64,000 nt of DNA from Reticulitermes speratus (GCA_021186555.1 JAJKFL010000039.1:36498733-36562732), one strand, 5' to 3'. Positions 33,601-45,229 are shown, counted from the first letter of the stretch. The notes: generated from the letters alone by a model not told the origin. Numbers and translations: made by a program.

Positions 33601-34810
33601 TTTCCATAAGACACCTATTGCCCATATTGCTGTACTAATTTCTTCACTGTTTTATTATCAGCCTATTAATGTATAGGACTGCATTCTGTCTGCTAATTTA
33701 CAACTTCCAAAAGCTTTCCTATATTGCGAGATGAAAACAGAATAATGTTGTTGTGTTGAGGCTTACCAAGAACAGTCTGCTTAACGTCAATTCATGTGCG
33801 TTATGTCAGCTGTGCTCCGTCATCAATTGCAAGGTCTCTTTTTAGTATGTGTACATTGAAATCATTAATCATGAGAATGACGAAACATATGCTACCTCCA
33901 GCATTATTCCAAGTATTTCAAGCACGATTAAGGATAGTCATTAAATGACAACAGCAACCACGTCGTCCTTGTTACTGGATGGCGAATACAGGTTCTAAAT
34001 CATTCAAATACCTTTTAAACAAAGCCAGTAATGTACAGCGCACTTATGTGGAAGCACGTGCTAGAAGAGTCGGATGCTTCTCCACTTAAGACGCCGGGTT
34101 CCTTCTCCGTCTGCATTGTTAACAACGCTCTCCATATATCCGCTCGCATTGCAGAATAATATCAGTTCATATCAGTCAAACTGTCCTCAGCTTCAGTTCC
34201 AAAGCCCTTCGTCATAATAGCCCTAATACATAGTCCATTTCCACGGATATTTATCTTCACGTACAGAAAATATATTAGTACATTCTTTTGGAATAATCTT
34301 TTAATACCTGAAAGTCTAACACTCTTAATATTTTTCTTACAAGAATATTCAGGCTGCTGGTGTTACGTTGTGTGTGTGTTTGTTTCTCAGTGTCCACGGA
34401 GCTATGTAATTCAAGGAAAGGGGTCAGGAGTGAGTAGTGTCGCGTTTTTTAAATTTAGAGTTCTATACTTTGAAATTTCTTATGAATTATTTTTTAAAAC
34501 CAAATACTGGTAATTTTAATTAAATATTATGCTTATTAAAGAAGAAACTATAGGTTTATTTACAGACAATCGATTACGCATGAACAGCAGGCTTACCGAA
34601 AAATAAATCCTATTCGTGTGTTACAAGTAAATGGGCAGTCTTCAGAGAATAGAGCTCTGATTCATCTTGAATATGTTGTCACGTTGGTTTGCTGGTACAG
34701 AAACATACAGTCACACCCCGGTATACGTGTAGCACTACTCTTAGTTTTTCACCGCAATTTGTGGCAGTATGTCGAGAGTGGCGCTATATCAGGAATTGGG
34801 TAAATCGAAA
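33601..34810. other. No gene recognised
   Basis: No domain-bearing ORF or SINE. A (gt)n run lies near 34370. Confidence 0.35.
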
Positions 34811-35015
34811 TGGGTAAAGCGATCCCTATATAGGCCTGGACAGGTCCTTAGGGCTCCAGGAGGTTAAGGCTCCCAGAATTTCTAGACAGTCGGCGCGATG
34901 AAGGTGTCAAGGTTGTTAGCCTTACGCAACTGCTGCCTTTACCGCTCATGAGATATCCCTGGTACTCATTTCTGTTAGAGGCCTAGTTGACCCCAGGGCC
35001 ACAGTGCGGAAATCG
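34811..35015 (-). mobile_element. SINE-B copy, head missing
   Basis: gtaaagcgatccctatatag, ccttagggctccaggaggtt, cccagaatttctagacagtc and cctggtactcatttctgtta are the reverse of family B. It stops before the tRNA-like head. Confidence 0.78.
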
Positions 35016-35796
35016 GAATATGTATAATAGGGAATTCCTGTTGACAGGCGCTAAGTGAGGGTGGCGCTATATCGGAGAGGAAGGCTATATGAGGGTTTTA
35101 TTTTATTTGCTTACTTTTCTCGAAAATGTACACTCATTTTTTAAAATCCCCACGTAGCCTCTTATGTTCTGAAATCACAGGCAGAACGACACATCGGCAA
35201 TAACACAAGATGACCACTTAGGCAAATACAGCTGTATAGGGGGGTCGAAACTGATTTCCTACTTTCTCAGCAACATCATTTGGAAATGTATGGTTTATTA
35301 CAGACACAACACGCCTCAGCACAAAGTAGGTCAGCGTCTATTAGTGGACATCGCTTCTGCTTCGGACTGAAATGTGCTGGCGGCGATGGACGCGATTTGC
35401 ACTCGAAATAATAAACTGGGATCTCACTGCATCTTCAGCTGAACAGTCTGCAAATGCTGGTCATGAGGTGTCTCAAATGCTGAGTTGTGGTAAATGTTAC
35501 AGGTGTACCTTATCTCACTGACAGCAGAATGTATGAGTTTGCAGCTTCGCCCCACGATACAGACAAATCTTGCTTTTTCTCTTTTCATGACCATCACTAA
35601 GACTGTTGAGGTACAACTTCAGTGCACTTACATTCTGCGAGGGACATAACACAGAGTAACACTGGATTAAGCGTCAGGCTTCTTTGCATAACTTTATCAG
35701 CCATTCACAAAAATTTAATCGGAGACCTTTGCTTTACAGCCTAATGGTTATTGATGTAACTTCTTTTTCTTCTTCTTCTTCTCCTTCTATGGCTCG
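35016..35796. other. No gene recognised
   Basis: No supported feature. A ttc-rich run at about 35761-35785 precedes the SINE-A fragment. Confidence 0.35.
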
Positions 35797-35965
35797 ACAG
35801 CCCTATATGGGCTGGGCCTCCTCGTTTCGTCGAGGTTTCATGATCACACATATTTGAGACACACCACAGTCGGTAGGACTCCTCTGGAAGAGTGATCAAC
35901 CCGTCGCAGAGACCTCTACCTGACAACACACGACACTCACAAGAGACAGACATCCATGCCCCCGG
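35797..35965 (-). mobile_element. SINE-A 3' body
   Basis: cgacagccctatatgggctg, cctcctcgtttcgtcgaggt, agaggtctctaccx-type text and acactcacaagagacagaca are family A reversed, ending at ccatgcccccggtggg of the head. The tRNA head itself is replaced by the modules that follow. Confidence 0.75.
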
Positions 35966-36350
35966 TGGGATTTTTTTTTTGTCTGTCCGGGGTTTTCCCC
36001 TTTTGATCCATTTTTGTACTGTATTAAATCCTTTCGTCCTTCATGCCACTTATGTTCCATACTACCGTATAACACAACACAAACATCCATGCCCCCGGTG
36101 GAATTTTTTTTCTTTTTGCATGTCCGGGGTTTCTTTCCCCTTTGATCCATTTTTGTACTGTTTAAATCCTTTCGTCCTTCATGTCTACTTTACGTTCCAT
36201 ATTACCGTCCTTACAACTAACACAACACAAACATCCATGCCCCGGTGTAATTTTTTTTTTGTCTGTCCGGGGTTTTTCCCCTTTGATCCATTTTTGTACT
36301 GTTTAAATCCTTTTCGTCCTTCATGTCACTTTACGTTCCATGCTACCGTC
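35945..36350 (-). repeat. Three modules of about 130 bp, SINE-associated
   Basis: Each module has aacacaaacatccatgcccc, a T-run, gtctgtccggggttt, cctttgatccatttttgtac and cgtccttcatgtcac. Two related modules occur at 38510-38680, so the array was probably continuous before the LINE at 36360-38505 entered. Confidence 0.8.
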
Positions 36351-36359
36351 ATTATACGT

Positions 36360-36600
36360 TTATTATTTATTATTTTTTTATTTTTTTATTATTTACTGCA
36401 ATTGGGTTTTCACCCGGTGGCAGTAGTCCTTACACTAGTACACACAATACAAATGTTTTCACCCGGTGGCAGTAGTCCTTACGCTAGTACACACAATACA
36501 AATGTTTTCACCCGGTGGCAGTAGTCCTTACACTAGTACACACAATACAAATGTTTTCACCCGGTGGCAGTAGTCCTTACACTAGTACACACAATACAAA
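36360..36600 (-). repeat. 49-bp tandem repeat at LINE 3' end
   Basis: Four near-identical units contain ttttcacccggtggcagtag and tccttacactagtacacaca. On the minus strand they end in a (taa)-rich tail (36360-36400), as expected of a LINE 3' terminus. A similar single unit lies at 63212-63250. Confidence 0.88.
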
Positions 36601-37392
36601 TGGACATATAATATACATAAAAGTAACAATACAAAACAAACTATACACAATTACAAAACAAAATACATACAGTAAATACAAGTACATACATTAGAACATC
36701 GTACACACATTGCAAAAACATCCACACCTTAAAAAAGCATCCATACCTTACAAAAACATCCACACCTTACAAATACATCCACACCTTACAGAAACACCCA
36801 TACACAAAAAAAAATACATACAGTAAATACAAGTACACTCATTAGAACACCGTACACACATTACAAAAACATCCACACCTTACAAAACACCCACTCCTTA
36901 CAAAAGCATCCACACCTTACAAAAACATCCATACTTTACAAATACATCCACACCTTACAAAAACATTCATACACATACAAAACAAAATACATACAGTAAA
37001 TACAAGTACACATATTAGAACACCATACCTTACAAATACATCCACACCTTACAAAAACACCCATACACATACAAAACAAAATACATACAGTAAATACAAG
37101 TACACATATTAGAACACCATACACACATTACAAAATATCCACCCTTACAAAAACATCCACACCTTACAAAAACACCTATACACAATACAAAAAAAAACAC
37201 ACACGCACATTACAAAAAACACCCACACATTAGTTAATTTCATTGCTTTAGAATATCCTCAGTATAAAGTCAGACCAAAGTACATGATAATTATATCTCC
37301 CAAGAACTTAATTCACTTCACTTCACTTCACTTTGAAACCAAAGCACTTCACTTCACATCACTTCACACCCCTTCACTTCACATCCCTTATT
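36601..37392 (-). repeat. LINE 3' UTR with short imperfect repeats
   Basis: Imperfect repeats of acatccacaccttacaaaa, blocks of acatacagtaaatacaagta, and at 37315-37390 cacttcacttcactt-type repeats. Lies between the reverse transcriptase stop and the 49-bp units, so I read it as 3' UTR of that LINE. Confidence 0.65.
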
Positions 37393-37418
37393 CTTATTTA
37401 ATCCTCACTTAAAAACCC

Positions 37419-38500
37419 TTAGCTTGTAATGACTTTCTTGACCCTTTTTCTAAAAGTGCTTAATTTACAGGGGAAAGTCGCTAGTACGCTTGGAGGTAAT
37501 TGGTTCCAGCTTTTTATGGTCCTATTTACAAAGGAATATTTACCTACATCTGTTCTTTGTTTCCTAGTCCTAATTTTCCGACTATGATCGTCCCTACCCA
37601 GGTAGCATGGTTTTAGCAGTCTATCCCCTATCGTTTTCCAAGCCCGTCCCCCGGTGTATGCTTTGAAAAGGGCGCATATTCGGGCTATCGCTCTACGCTG
37701 TGTCAATGTTTCCCAACCCGATTCATTTGTATTATTTGCAAATTTTGCCGCTCTCTTTTGCACGCGATTCAAAGCGCTTACCTGACCTTCTCTGTATGGG
37801 TCCCAACACACCGCTCCATACTCAAGTATCGGTCTCACTAGTGCCGTATAAGCTAAACGTTTCGTATTATTATTTGCCCTTTTGAGTATACGCATTACGA
37901 AATGAAGAGCCTTCCATGATTTTCTTAGTGTATAATTTACATGATCTGCCCAGCTTAGGTCGCTGCGTATAATTATTCCTAAATACTTAAAGCTATTTGC
38001 CTCTGGAATTAGTTGATCCCCAATACAATACCTCAGTGTACCTTTCACCCTAGCTCTATTGAAGCTTACTGCTTTACTTTTACCTGGATTTATCCTCATT
38101 TCATTTTCAACCGCCCATTCCCCTAATCTATTTAAGTCTGTCTGCAAATTTTCAATGTCACTACTATCGATTATCCTCCTGTATATTATACAATCATCAG
38201 CGAAAAGCCGTATATTTGACTCAATGTTTTCCCAAATATCATTAACATAAGCGAGGAACAGCAACGGACCTAATACGCTCCCTTGCGGCACTCCCGACGT
38301 TACTCTGACTTCATCAGATAGTTGTCCGTCTACTCTAACTCTTTGCGAACGTCCTAAGAGAAATTCCTTTATCCATACCACTACCCTCAAGTCCACTCCG
38401 GTTTCCGCAATTTTTGTAAGCAGCCTATCATGTGGGACTAAATCAAAAGCCTTTGAAAAATCTATTATAATCGCGTCAGTCCTGACTCCTGACTCCCTTA
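37419..38500 (-). CDS. Non-LTR retrotransposon reverse transcriptase, open but 5'-truncated
   Basis: About 360 codons remain open to the stop at 37419. In order: DAIIIDFSKAFDLVPHDRLL, WIKEFLLGRSQRV, SGVPQGSVLGPLLFLAYVND, the intact catalytic box LFADDCIIY, EWAVENEMRINPGKSKAVSF, FKYLGIIIRSDLSWADHV, RPILEYGAVCWDP and a C-terminal SWNQLPPSVL region. This is the palm-to-C-terminal part of a CR1-like ORF2. The N-terminal endonuclease and first RT blocks are missing. The first residues of the open frame come from SINE-module sequence (about 38500-38615) and are not part of the element protein. The clean frame suggests recent insertion. Confidence 0.85.
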
Positions 38501-38504
38501 TACA

Positions 38505-38680
38505 ACAAACACAACACAAACATCCATGCCCCGGTGTAATTTTTTTTTTTTGTCTGTCCGGGGTTTTTCCCCTTTGATCCATTTTTGTACTGTTTAAATC
38601 CTTTTCGTCCTTCATGTCACTTTACGTTCCATGCTACCGTCCTTACAACAAACACAACACAAACATCCATGCCCCCGGTG
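38505..38680 (-). repeat. SINE-associated modules, right part of the split array
   Basis: One full and one partial copy of the 35945-36350 module. ttatac occurs next to both LINE junctions (near 36355 and 38500), a possible short TSD for the LINE. Confidence 0.7.
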
Positions 38681-38681
38681 G

Positions 38682-38902
38682 GATTCGAACCCACGATCCC
38701 AGTAAGCGAGCGGCCGAAGACCCACGCCTTAGACCGCACGGCCACTGGGATCGGCAGATTCGAACCCACGATCCGAGTAAGCGAGCGGCCGCAGACCCAC
38801 GCCTTAGGCCGCACGGCCACTGGGATCGGCAGATTCGAACCCACGATCCGAGTAAGCGAGCGGCCGCAGACCCACGCCTTAGGCCGCACGGCCACTGGGA
38901 TT
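38682..38902 (-). repeat. Three tandem 75-bp tRNA-like SINE-A heads
   Basis: Starts at 38682, 38757 and about 38832 are exactly 75 bp apart. Each unit holds, on the minus strand, A box tggccgtgcggtctaaggcg (or cctaaggcg) and B box gtgggttcgaatc. Only one head is usual in a SINE. Three could be an ancient multimer or an unequal-crossover product. Confidence 0.85.
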
Positions 38903-38904
38903 TA

Positions 38905-39413
38905 TTGATGTACCATCAGCTTAACATACAATTCTACGTTCTGCCCACACAGTGTATTTATGTGTTTTGTGTGGATCTCAGAACAAACAGCGATTATTTC
39001 ACTGTACAGCATTAACTGACTGGTTTGTATAACTGAGACGGAGTGTGTTTACTGCGCGGTACGGACTGTATTTATGTGTTTTGTGTGGATCTCAGAACAA
39101 ACAGCGATTATTTCACTGTACAGCATTAACTGACTGGTTTTTATAACCGAGACGACGTGTGTTTACTGCGCTGTACGGACTGTATTTATGTGTTTTGTGT
39201 GGATCTCAGAACAAACAGCGATTATTTCACTGTACAACATTAACTGACTGGTTTTTATAACCGAGACGACGTGTGTTTACTGCGCTGTACGAACTGTATT
39301 TATGTGTTTTGTGTGGATCTCAGAACAAACAGCGATTATTTCACTGTACAACATTAACTGACTGGTTTTTATAACCGAGACGACGTGTGTTTACTGCGCT
39401 GTACGATCTGATC
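38905..39413. repeat. Tandem array, about 120-bp units, related to 58160-58875
   Basis: Four units share tgtatttatgtgttttgtgt, ggatctcagaacaaacagcg, attatttcactgtacagcat and gtgtgtttactgcgc. The same sequence occurs in opposite orientation near 58.2-58.9 kb. There the unit is flanked by ccctntaaagcccagtg-like ends next to ttaa, which suggests a piggyBac-like non-autonomous element. Confidence 0.8.
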
Positions 39414-39934
39414 TTTATATACGTATAATTCACGTTAATCTTAGTCTTTAAAGTGTTAAAAGGCTCCTATACGTTGCTTTCTCGAATCGTTCCTTTGACG
39501 TTTCTGTCGGACAACACTCGACATTCTGAGAGACGAGGCGATGCAAGTGGGCTTTGACAACACGGGGCTGTTGAGGCTCAGCTGATCTGGAATACATGAA
39601 TGCTGCGTCAGTGACGAAAATAGAGGCTATTATAACTTTTACCGCAGGCTATAGAGCACTGATTACGTCAAGGATTTCATTAGACAATAACAAGGGCCTT
39701 TACCGGTTTGGCGACTAAAAAACCTGTCTGCATGCCCATACAGTAAACATACTAGCGGCACCATCGATATGTTTTGAATAATTTCGTTACAGATTTAAAA
39801 AGAAGCCGAAACCCCATGAATCATCACAGCAGTCCAAATGGCCTATATATCAGGGGTGAACAAATCGTGGGCGTCAGGTGGCCCGGACGATTAAGTTTTT
39901 TTTATTGTACCGTGGCGTCTATTATTTGTGGGAT
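39414..39934. other. No gene recognised
   Basis: Nothing supported. Confidence 0.35.
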
Positions 39935-40125
39935 AAACTTTCCATGCACGCCACGAAGGCATATGCCGAGTGAAGGTAGAGCTCCACTCATTCTTAAACG
40001 CGGTAAACATGGACGTGAGCGGTCAAACTCATATCCCAGTCATTCTGCTCCCGGCACGTACTGAGTAGGAGGCTGGGTGGACGTTTTGTAGGAGAGAAAA
40101 GTCTCTTGCCTTTGCCGGGAATAGC
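39935..40125 (-). mobile_element. SINE-D copy, partial
   Basis: ccatgcacgccacgaaggca, gagctccactcattcttaaa, taggaggctgggtggacgtt and gcctttgccgggaatagcac are family D reversed, with loss of the scored ggcccc segment and of the head. Confidence 0.62.
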
Positions 40126-41219
40126 ACTAAGAGAAGAAGAAATAGGGAATTATAAATCGATCATGATGTAAATTAGTTTCTTTTAAGAGTACAAGATACT
40201 AACATTCGGAATCGTGCGCGCGCCCACGTGAAGGTGAAGTTTAAAAGAATTCATCTGAGTGACATAGCTCGGGATATACAGTGATACCTCGCTAACGAGT
40301 GACCCTGCTAACGATTTCGGCTAATGAAGATTTTTTCGCTGTTTTCGGACTCGGCTACGAATATGGATTCGGCTAACGAATGTTTTAGTGGATGCTCGCG
40401 CTAACATAAGCAGCAACATGAACGTCGGCATTCAGGCTTATCTTTTCCGTCTGTATGTGTGTGACAAAGAGATGAGCTGACCGCATCACATAGGGGACCA
40501 CAACCAAAAAAAGTAGCGACAACCCAAGGAAGCAGAAAGTTGCTCAAGTTCGGCTAACGAATTGATTCCGGACGAATATCTTCGTAGCCGAGTATCACTG
40601 TACTTCAGCCGTGAAGAAGTCTCGAAATTCCAGTCTTTAGAACTCCTCAAAACCAAGTCGGTTGTTTCTTTCCGAATATGAGGAGGCTGTAGCACTTCCT
40701 ATGCAGGCTGCATGCTGAGAGACGCTCCTGGACAGCTGCCATGATGCTATGTATACAGTCGCTAGAAATATCTGTGATATGGCCTGACAGCCGTATGAAT
40801 CCGGAGTGTTGAACCCGACTGGAAAGCTCCATAGTCCGAAATGTAAGTAATGCGGATACAGATGACGCCAACAACTCAATAAATACAAGAACACTTGCTA
40901 TTTGTGGAGCCACTCTACACTTCCTGAAGAAGAACATTTTGACATTCTACAGGCAGCTATAAATTCACAGTCGGTAAAATTTTGCTGTATATACGGGAGT
41001 AAAGTTATGGACGTTATTTAGGCCTGGAAGATTTCATTTTTACCCCAAGGTTATATTTGAAGCTTCCCCTTATGAAACATGAACAAATGGCTACACAGAT
41101 ACCCCTCTGACCTGCACTGACTAATCTATAACTTCTTTGCTTTTTGTGTACCCCGAATCTTCAAAAGCTAGTTCACAAAAACATATCACTCACCCATATC
41201 CCACGTCAGAACGCAGGAC
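40126..41219. other. No gene; short direct repeats of a gctaacga motif
   Basis: ctcgctaacgagtgaccctgc, cggctaatgaag, cggctacgaat, cggctaacgaat and tcgtagccgagtatcactgta occur at 40291-40605 and form a loose palindrome (acagtgatacctcgctaacg at 40280 against its inverse at 40600). Probably a mariner- or foldback-like element of about 330 bp. Confidence 0.45.
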
Positions 41220-41309
41220 GTAATACAGGGTATACACAAAAGAATGGTGCGGTTTCAATAGTGAAAACTATTGAAACCGCACCATTCTTTTGTGTATACC
41301 CTGTATTAC
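41220..41309. mobile_element. Perfect palindromic MITE (mariner-like ends)
   Basis: 42-nt arms (41220-41261 and 41268-41309) are exact reverse complements around tgaaaa. The ends tacagggtatacac next to TA resemble mariner-type termini. A second copy lies at 61046-61126. Confidence 0.85.
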
Positions 41310-41784
41310 ATCATATATCTTTCACGTCCACTTTAGTAATATCCCCGTGAACGCGTAACTCTCATACGTGATCTCTTCTCAGTACAGGATAAAACAAAAG
41401 TCTTCTGACAGAAACTCAGAAATCTTTGTTTTTTGCGCCAACTTGTTGGGCTTCATGCAGTTTGAGAGGTCAGAGCTCATAAGCCCTACAAAGCATTGCC
41501 CAGTGTTGTAATACGTGGTAAAGTGCGTGTAGCTAATAAACACACGGACAAGAACATCTTTGCTATTCAGCAAGAGATAATCACTATATCACTAATCAAA
41601 CAGGCTGTTTGGAATGTCTGCTTATCATTGACTCTACACGTTACACTACTAAATCAAATCTATGACTGACAAACACTTATGTTCATCATATTAGTGAAGT
41701 TCTTAACACAGTACCCAACTGAAGGCTGGGCGAAAACGAAGAATAATTACAACACATCACAGGAGAATTGTAAGTAATATCTGA

Positions 41785-41907
41785 TACAGAATGTCTCTTT
41801 TATCTTTTCTCAGATCACGGCAGCTTTATCGCATAGAAAGCCAACAATCGCCGGGATATCCCTGAAAGCTGCGGTGATCAGGTCAATGATAAATGGGACA
41901 CTCTGTA
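41785..41907. mobile_element. Small TIR element (mariner-like MITE)
   Basis: tacagaatgtctcttttat at the left pairs with ataaatgggacactctgta at the right. An inner inverted pair gatcacggcagcttt / aaagctgcggtgatc follows. Another tacagggtgtcc end occurs alone near 42412. Confidence 0.68.
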
Positions 41908-41951
41908 TTTATATTCAAATTTATTTGCTTGCAAAATCAAGCTGGCAAAAG

Positions 41952-42311
41952 TCACTGATAGTACAATAAGTCACTGATAGTACACTACAGTCACTGATAT
42001 TACACTACAGTCACTGATAGTACAATACAGTTACTGATAGTACACTAGTCACTGATAGTACACTACATTCACTGATAGTACAATACAGTCACTGATAGTA
42101 CAATACAATATCTGATAGTACAATACAGTTACTGATAGTACACCAGAGTCACTGATAGTACACTACAGTCACTGATAGTACAATACAGTCATTGATAGTA
42201 CAATACAGTCACTGATAGTACAATACAATCTCTGATAGTACAATACAGTTACTGATAGTACACTACAGTCACTGATAGTACACTACAGTCACTGATAGTA
42301 CACTACAGTCT
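41952..42311. repeat. 20-bp minisatellite, about 18 units
   Basis: The unit is close to tcactgatagtacaatacag, with aat/cta and c/t variants and one 17-bp unit near 42045. It begins a few bases beyond the MITE at 41785-41907. Confidence 0.95.
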
Positions 42312-42734
42312 CACCTATTAATTTACTGCTGCACGCGCTTGAAATGGACGTCAGTAAATCGGTTAATTCAAGATATTAGTAGAGAAGTGAATTGAAGTTG
42401 TGTAGGAGCATACAGGGTGTCCATCGAATCTGTAAATACAAGACAAATTTATGTTATCATCTGAAAACAACAAACATTTTTTAAAAGCATAATTGCCACA
42501 AGTAATTCCCAGGACCTCTCGCTGAGTTTCACTGCCTTATATGACAAGTGAAGATTTAACTGAAAAGAACAAGGCATTCAAATTATGGATCAACACAAAC
42601 ACGCGGGCGCACGCGCACATTTACAATAAAAGAGTGACAGTTATTTTTACTTAGCAAGTAATATAATGCAATTTTAATTCAAGGCAGCATTCATGGGGAA
42701 AATGAGAAGTGCAAGAAAATTTTATCGCAAAAGG

Positions 42735-42905
42735 AATAGACAAATTGAGAGACCTGGGCATGGAGAGAAAGATGGTATTAAAATCTATCTAATATAAGAG
42801 TGGTTTCAGCATGTGAACTGTATTCATATGGCTTAAGATGGGGTGGATGGAGGGCCCTTGTGAACACAACAATGAAGATTTGGATTCCATATTAGCTTCA
42901 AGTAG
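42735..42905 (+). pseudogene. LINE-X relic, very diverged
   Basis: gacctgggcatggagagaaa, gatggtattaaaatctatct, catatggcttaagatggggt and ggagggcccttgtgaacaca follow [15 protein letters not shown]...LAQDR.RWRALV order. Many changes. Confidence 0.55.
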
Positions 42906-43012
42906 TGTGTTCATATACTGTACTGTTTAACACGTGTTATCTTTATTTTTTGCATCCCGCTGAGCTAGATGGAGTACTTAAATGGAAGTATAGGTTATGG
43001 TGGACAACAATC

Positions 43013-43013
<1 letters not shown>

Positions 43014-43045
<32 letters not shown>
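43014..43045. repeat. (tta)n microsatellite
   Basis: About ten att/tta units with one act interruption. Confidence 0.95.
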
Positions 43046-43048
<3 letters not shown>

Positions 43049-43097
43049 TGTTAATATATAGATATAATAATTATAGCAATAATAGCGGAGGGACTTT

Positions 43098-43139
43098 AAA
43101 ACAACATGTTTCTACCTCAGTAGGTCATCTTCAGGTTTC
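43098..43139 (-). ncRNA. Hammerhead-like motif
   Basis: Minus strand order: GAAAC, CUGAAGA, U, GACC-UACUGA-GGUA, GAAAC, AU, GUU, GUUUU. Stem I pairs 5 bp (one G:U), stem II 3 of 4 bp. Triplet GUU is of the cleavable NUH type. No foldback partner was found nearby. Confidence 0.5.
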
Positions 43140-43308
43140 TTCCTAACGTAATTACTCGTACTTTACGGAAGGAAATGTGTGACCGCATTTCATGGTGCTG
43201 GTAAGGTCTTTGATTGGACCTAACCTCCGTTATCGAGTAGCGCCGTCAAACTAAGCGGTCACGTTGTTAATACTGCTGCCGTGTATATGGGAGACTCCTG
43301 GTTAGAAT

Positions 43309-43591
43309 TGAGAGCAGGGATAGCATAGTCTGCATAAAGACTGGGTTACAGGCATTACAGTCCGGGGATCGAATATCGGAAAGGGCAGGATATTGTTCTC
43401 TTCTCCAAAATGTCCAGACGGTCTCAGTACTCAATGGATACCAAGGTTATCTCCCGGACGTAAAGCGGCCGAGGCGTGATATTGACCACACACACCTCCA
43501 TCTAGTGCCGAGGTTAAGAATGAATGGAGCTATACCGCTACTCCCACTATATGCCTTCATGACGTGGACAGGGACAGCTTTACCTTTTACA
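43309..43591 (+). mobile_element. SINE-D copy
   Basis: The head gagcagggatagcatagtct and B box ggggatcgaatatcgg are followed by taaagcggccgaggcgtgat, agtgccgaggttaagaatga and ccttcatgacgtggacaggg. tggttagaat at 43299-43308 and 43592-43601 is a perfect TSD. Confidence 0.85.
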
Positions 43592-43794
43592 TGGTTAGAA
43601 TCTTGTGTAGAGGCAGGTCTTACAGAGTCTGTATAAACAAAACGTGAAATATGCCACGACAAATTTCCGTCCACGTGCTGTGCTGTTTGTCATTCGCTAT
43701 AGACCTACAAGGTGTCGCTGCACAAACGACGCAGTAGGAACGCTTCTATTTAAATGGTCCATGAATCAAACATAAATTTTCTGAAGGATATTGT

Positions 43795-43990
43795 TTTAGG
43801 CACGTTAGCATAAGTCGCAAAAAAAAAGCGCCTATGAAATTCGTCATGTTCGTCTGTCCGTCCTTCCCTTCGTCTGCCCGCATGATGCAGCTTGGCTCCC
43901 ACTGAACTGATTTTCGTGAAATTTGATATTCGACACTTCTATGAAAATCTGTTGCGAATATTAAAATTTTGTTAAAATCGGACAAAAATA
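43795..43990 (-). repeat. Repeat family E copy
   Basis: gaaattcgtcatgttcgtct, gtccgtccttcccttcgtct and ttttcgtgaaatttgatatt are family E reversed. It keeps the part upstream of the ggacgg tract better than the 9260 copy. Confidence 0.6.
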
Positions 43991-44375
43991 TCGGGCAATT
44001 TACATGGATACCTAAAGTGCGTTTATATTGTTGACAGCAGTACGAAATATTTTGCAGCTCGACAACAATTCAGATTGAAACATTGTTGCGTTTCCACTGC
44101 AACAACCAACAGTTTATACATTATTGAGAGGGATATATATAGCTTAACAATACACATAAAACACATCTTTGGGCTATCATAACAAGAACGGTTATGCGAA
44201 AAGTCACAATGTTTCATTATACACTTATTATTATACATTATTATACATTATTATACATATACCCTTGCTAAATTAATTTTGTGTCATATTACGAAACCAA
44301 GACGTTCTGAAGTTTACGCAGTAGTCAGTTGTCAGATTGTGGTTGCCTGCCTTGTAGTCTGGTAAGCTTTTAACA
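43991..44375. other. No gene recognised
   Basis: ttattatacattattatacatt short repeats near 44220-44260. Nothing else. Confidence 0.35.
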
Positions 44376-44412
44376 ACTATTCGGAGGAATCTGCTGCCGT
44401 CATCTTCAGGGT
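44376..44412 (-). ncRNA. Degenerate hammerhead-like motif (ggaggaat type)
   Basis: Minus strand CUGAAGA, U, GACGGCAGCAGAUUCCUC, then GAAUA in place of GAAAC. Shares the GGCAGCA...UUCCUCCGAA layout with the motif at 57640-57683. The changed GAAAC predicts inactivity. Confidence 0.3.
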
Positions 44413-44962
44413 ATAAGTGAATATGGAAGCAACTGGTTCCTTCGAAATTTTGCTTACAATCTCTGACACTACGCGATCTTTTAACCCAGTTGACTACAGA
44501 CTAACAGAAGCAGTGCAAACTTTGCCTACTCGAACAGGCAGAAGAAAAACAATGTGGCATAGGGAATGATCTGCTTCCTACGCACTGAACATTTGCACAC
44601 TATTTCTTTGAAATATTCCCTGCGTCACACGTGAGAAAGAGGCAATGAGCTGTTCTTTGTTCAAGCACAAGGTGACTAAACCGAGCTTGCAGCCAAATCG
44701 CGTTTATTTTCGTCCAGCACTAATTAATATTGGATACGTCTTGTGTATGTGTTTGGGATCCATCAGTTGCATCGCCTCTCAGTACCAGATAGACATACTT
44801 GGAATAAAAGAGCATAAACGCGATTATCTTACAGCAGTGGTAGATACGACCTTATAGACAGGGTGGATAAATATTTTTGTTCTGTGCTGGAAGGAGCTAA
44901 ACCACAGTGACACGACGTGGGAGAGTCTTACGTGGAAAATATACCTTGCCATAAATCATTGT
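44413..44962. other. No gene recognised
   Basis: A 70-codon plus ORF (44645-44857) has no known domain. Confidence 0.35.
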
Positions 44963-45229
44963 GCCGATCCCAGTGGCCGTGCGGTCTAAGGCGTGGGTCT
45001 GCGGCCGCTCGCTTACTAGGATTGTGGATTCGAATCCCACCGGGGGCATGGAAGTCAGTCTCTTGTGAGTGTTGTGTGTTGTCAGGTAGAGGTCTCTGCG
45101 ACGAGCTGGTCCCTCGTCCAGAGGAGTCCTACCGAGTGTGGTGTGTCTAAAAAGTGTGTGATCGTGAAGCCTCGAAAAATGAGGCGGCCTAGGCCCCCAA
45201 GGGGCTGTCGAGCCATTGGAAAAAAAAAC
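44963..45229 (+). mobile_element. SINE-A copy
   Basis: A box tggccgtgcggtctaaggcg, B box gtggattcgaatcccac, body ggtagaggtctctgcgacga, end ggggctgtcgagccattgg plus A-tail. TSD not evident. Confidence 0.8.

Noticed and set aside
35892..36524. 210-codon plus-strand ORF
   Set aside because: It runs through the SINE-associated modules and LINE tail in antisense; repeated peptide blocks mirror the DNA repeats.
38682..38902. Three functional tRNA genes
   Set aside because: They contain A and B boxes but the acceptor stem does not pair properly and they match SINE-A heads elsewhere.
38614..39015. 133-codon plus-strand ORF with RTHDPSKRAA repeats
   Set aside because: It translates tandem tRNA-like heads in antisense.
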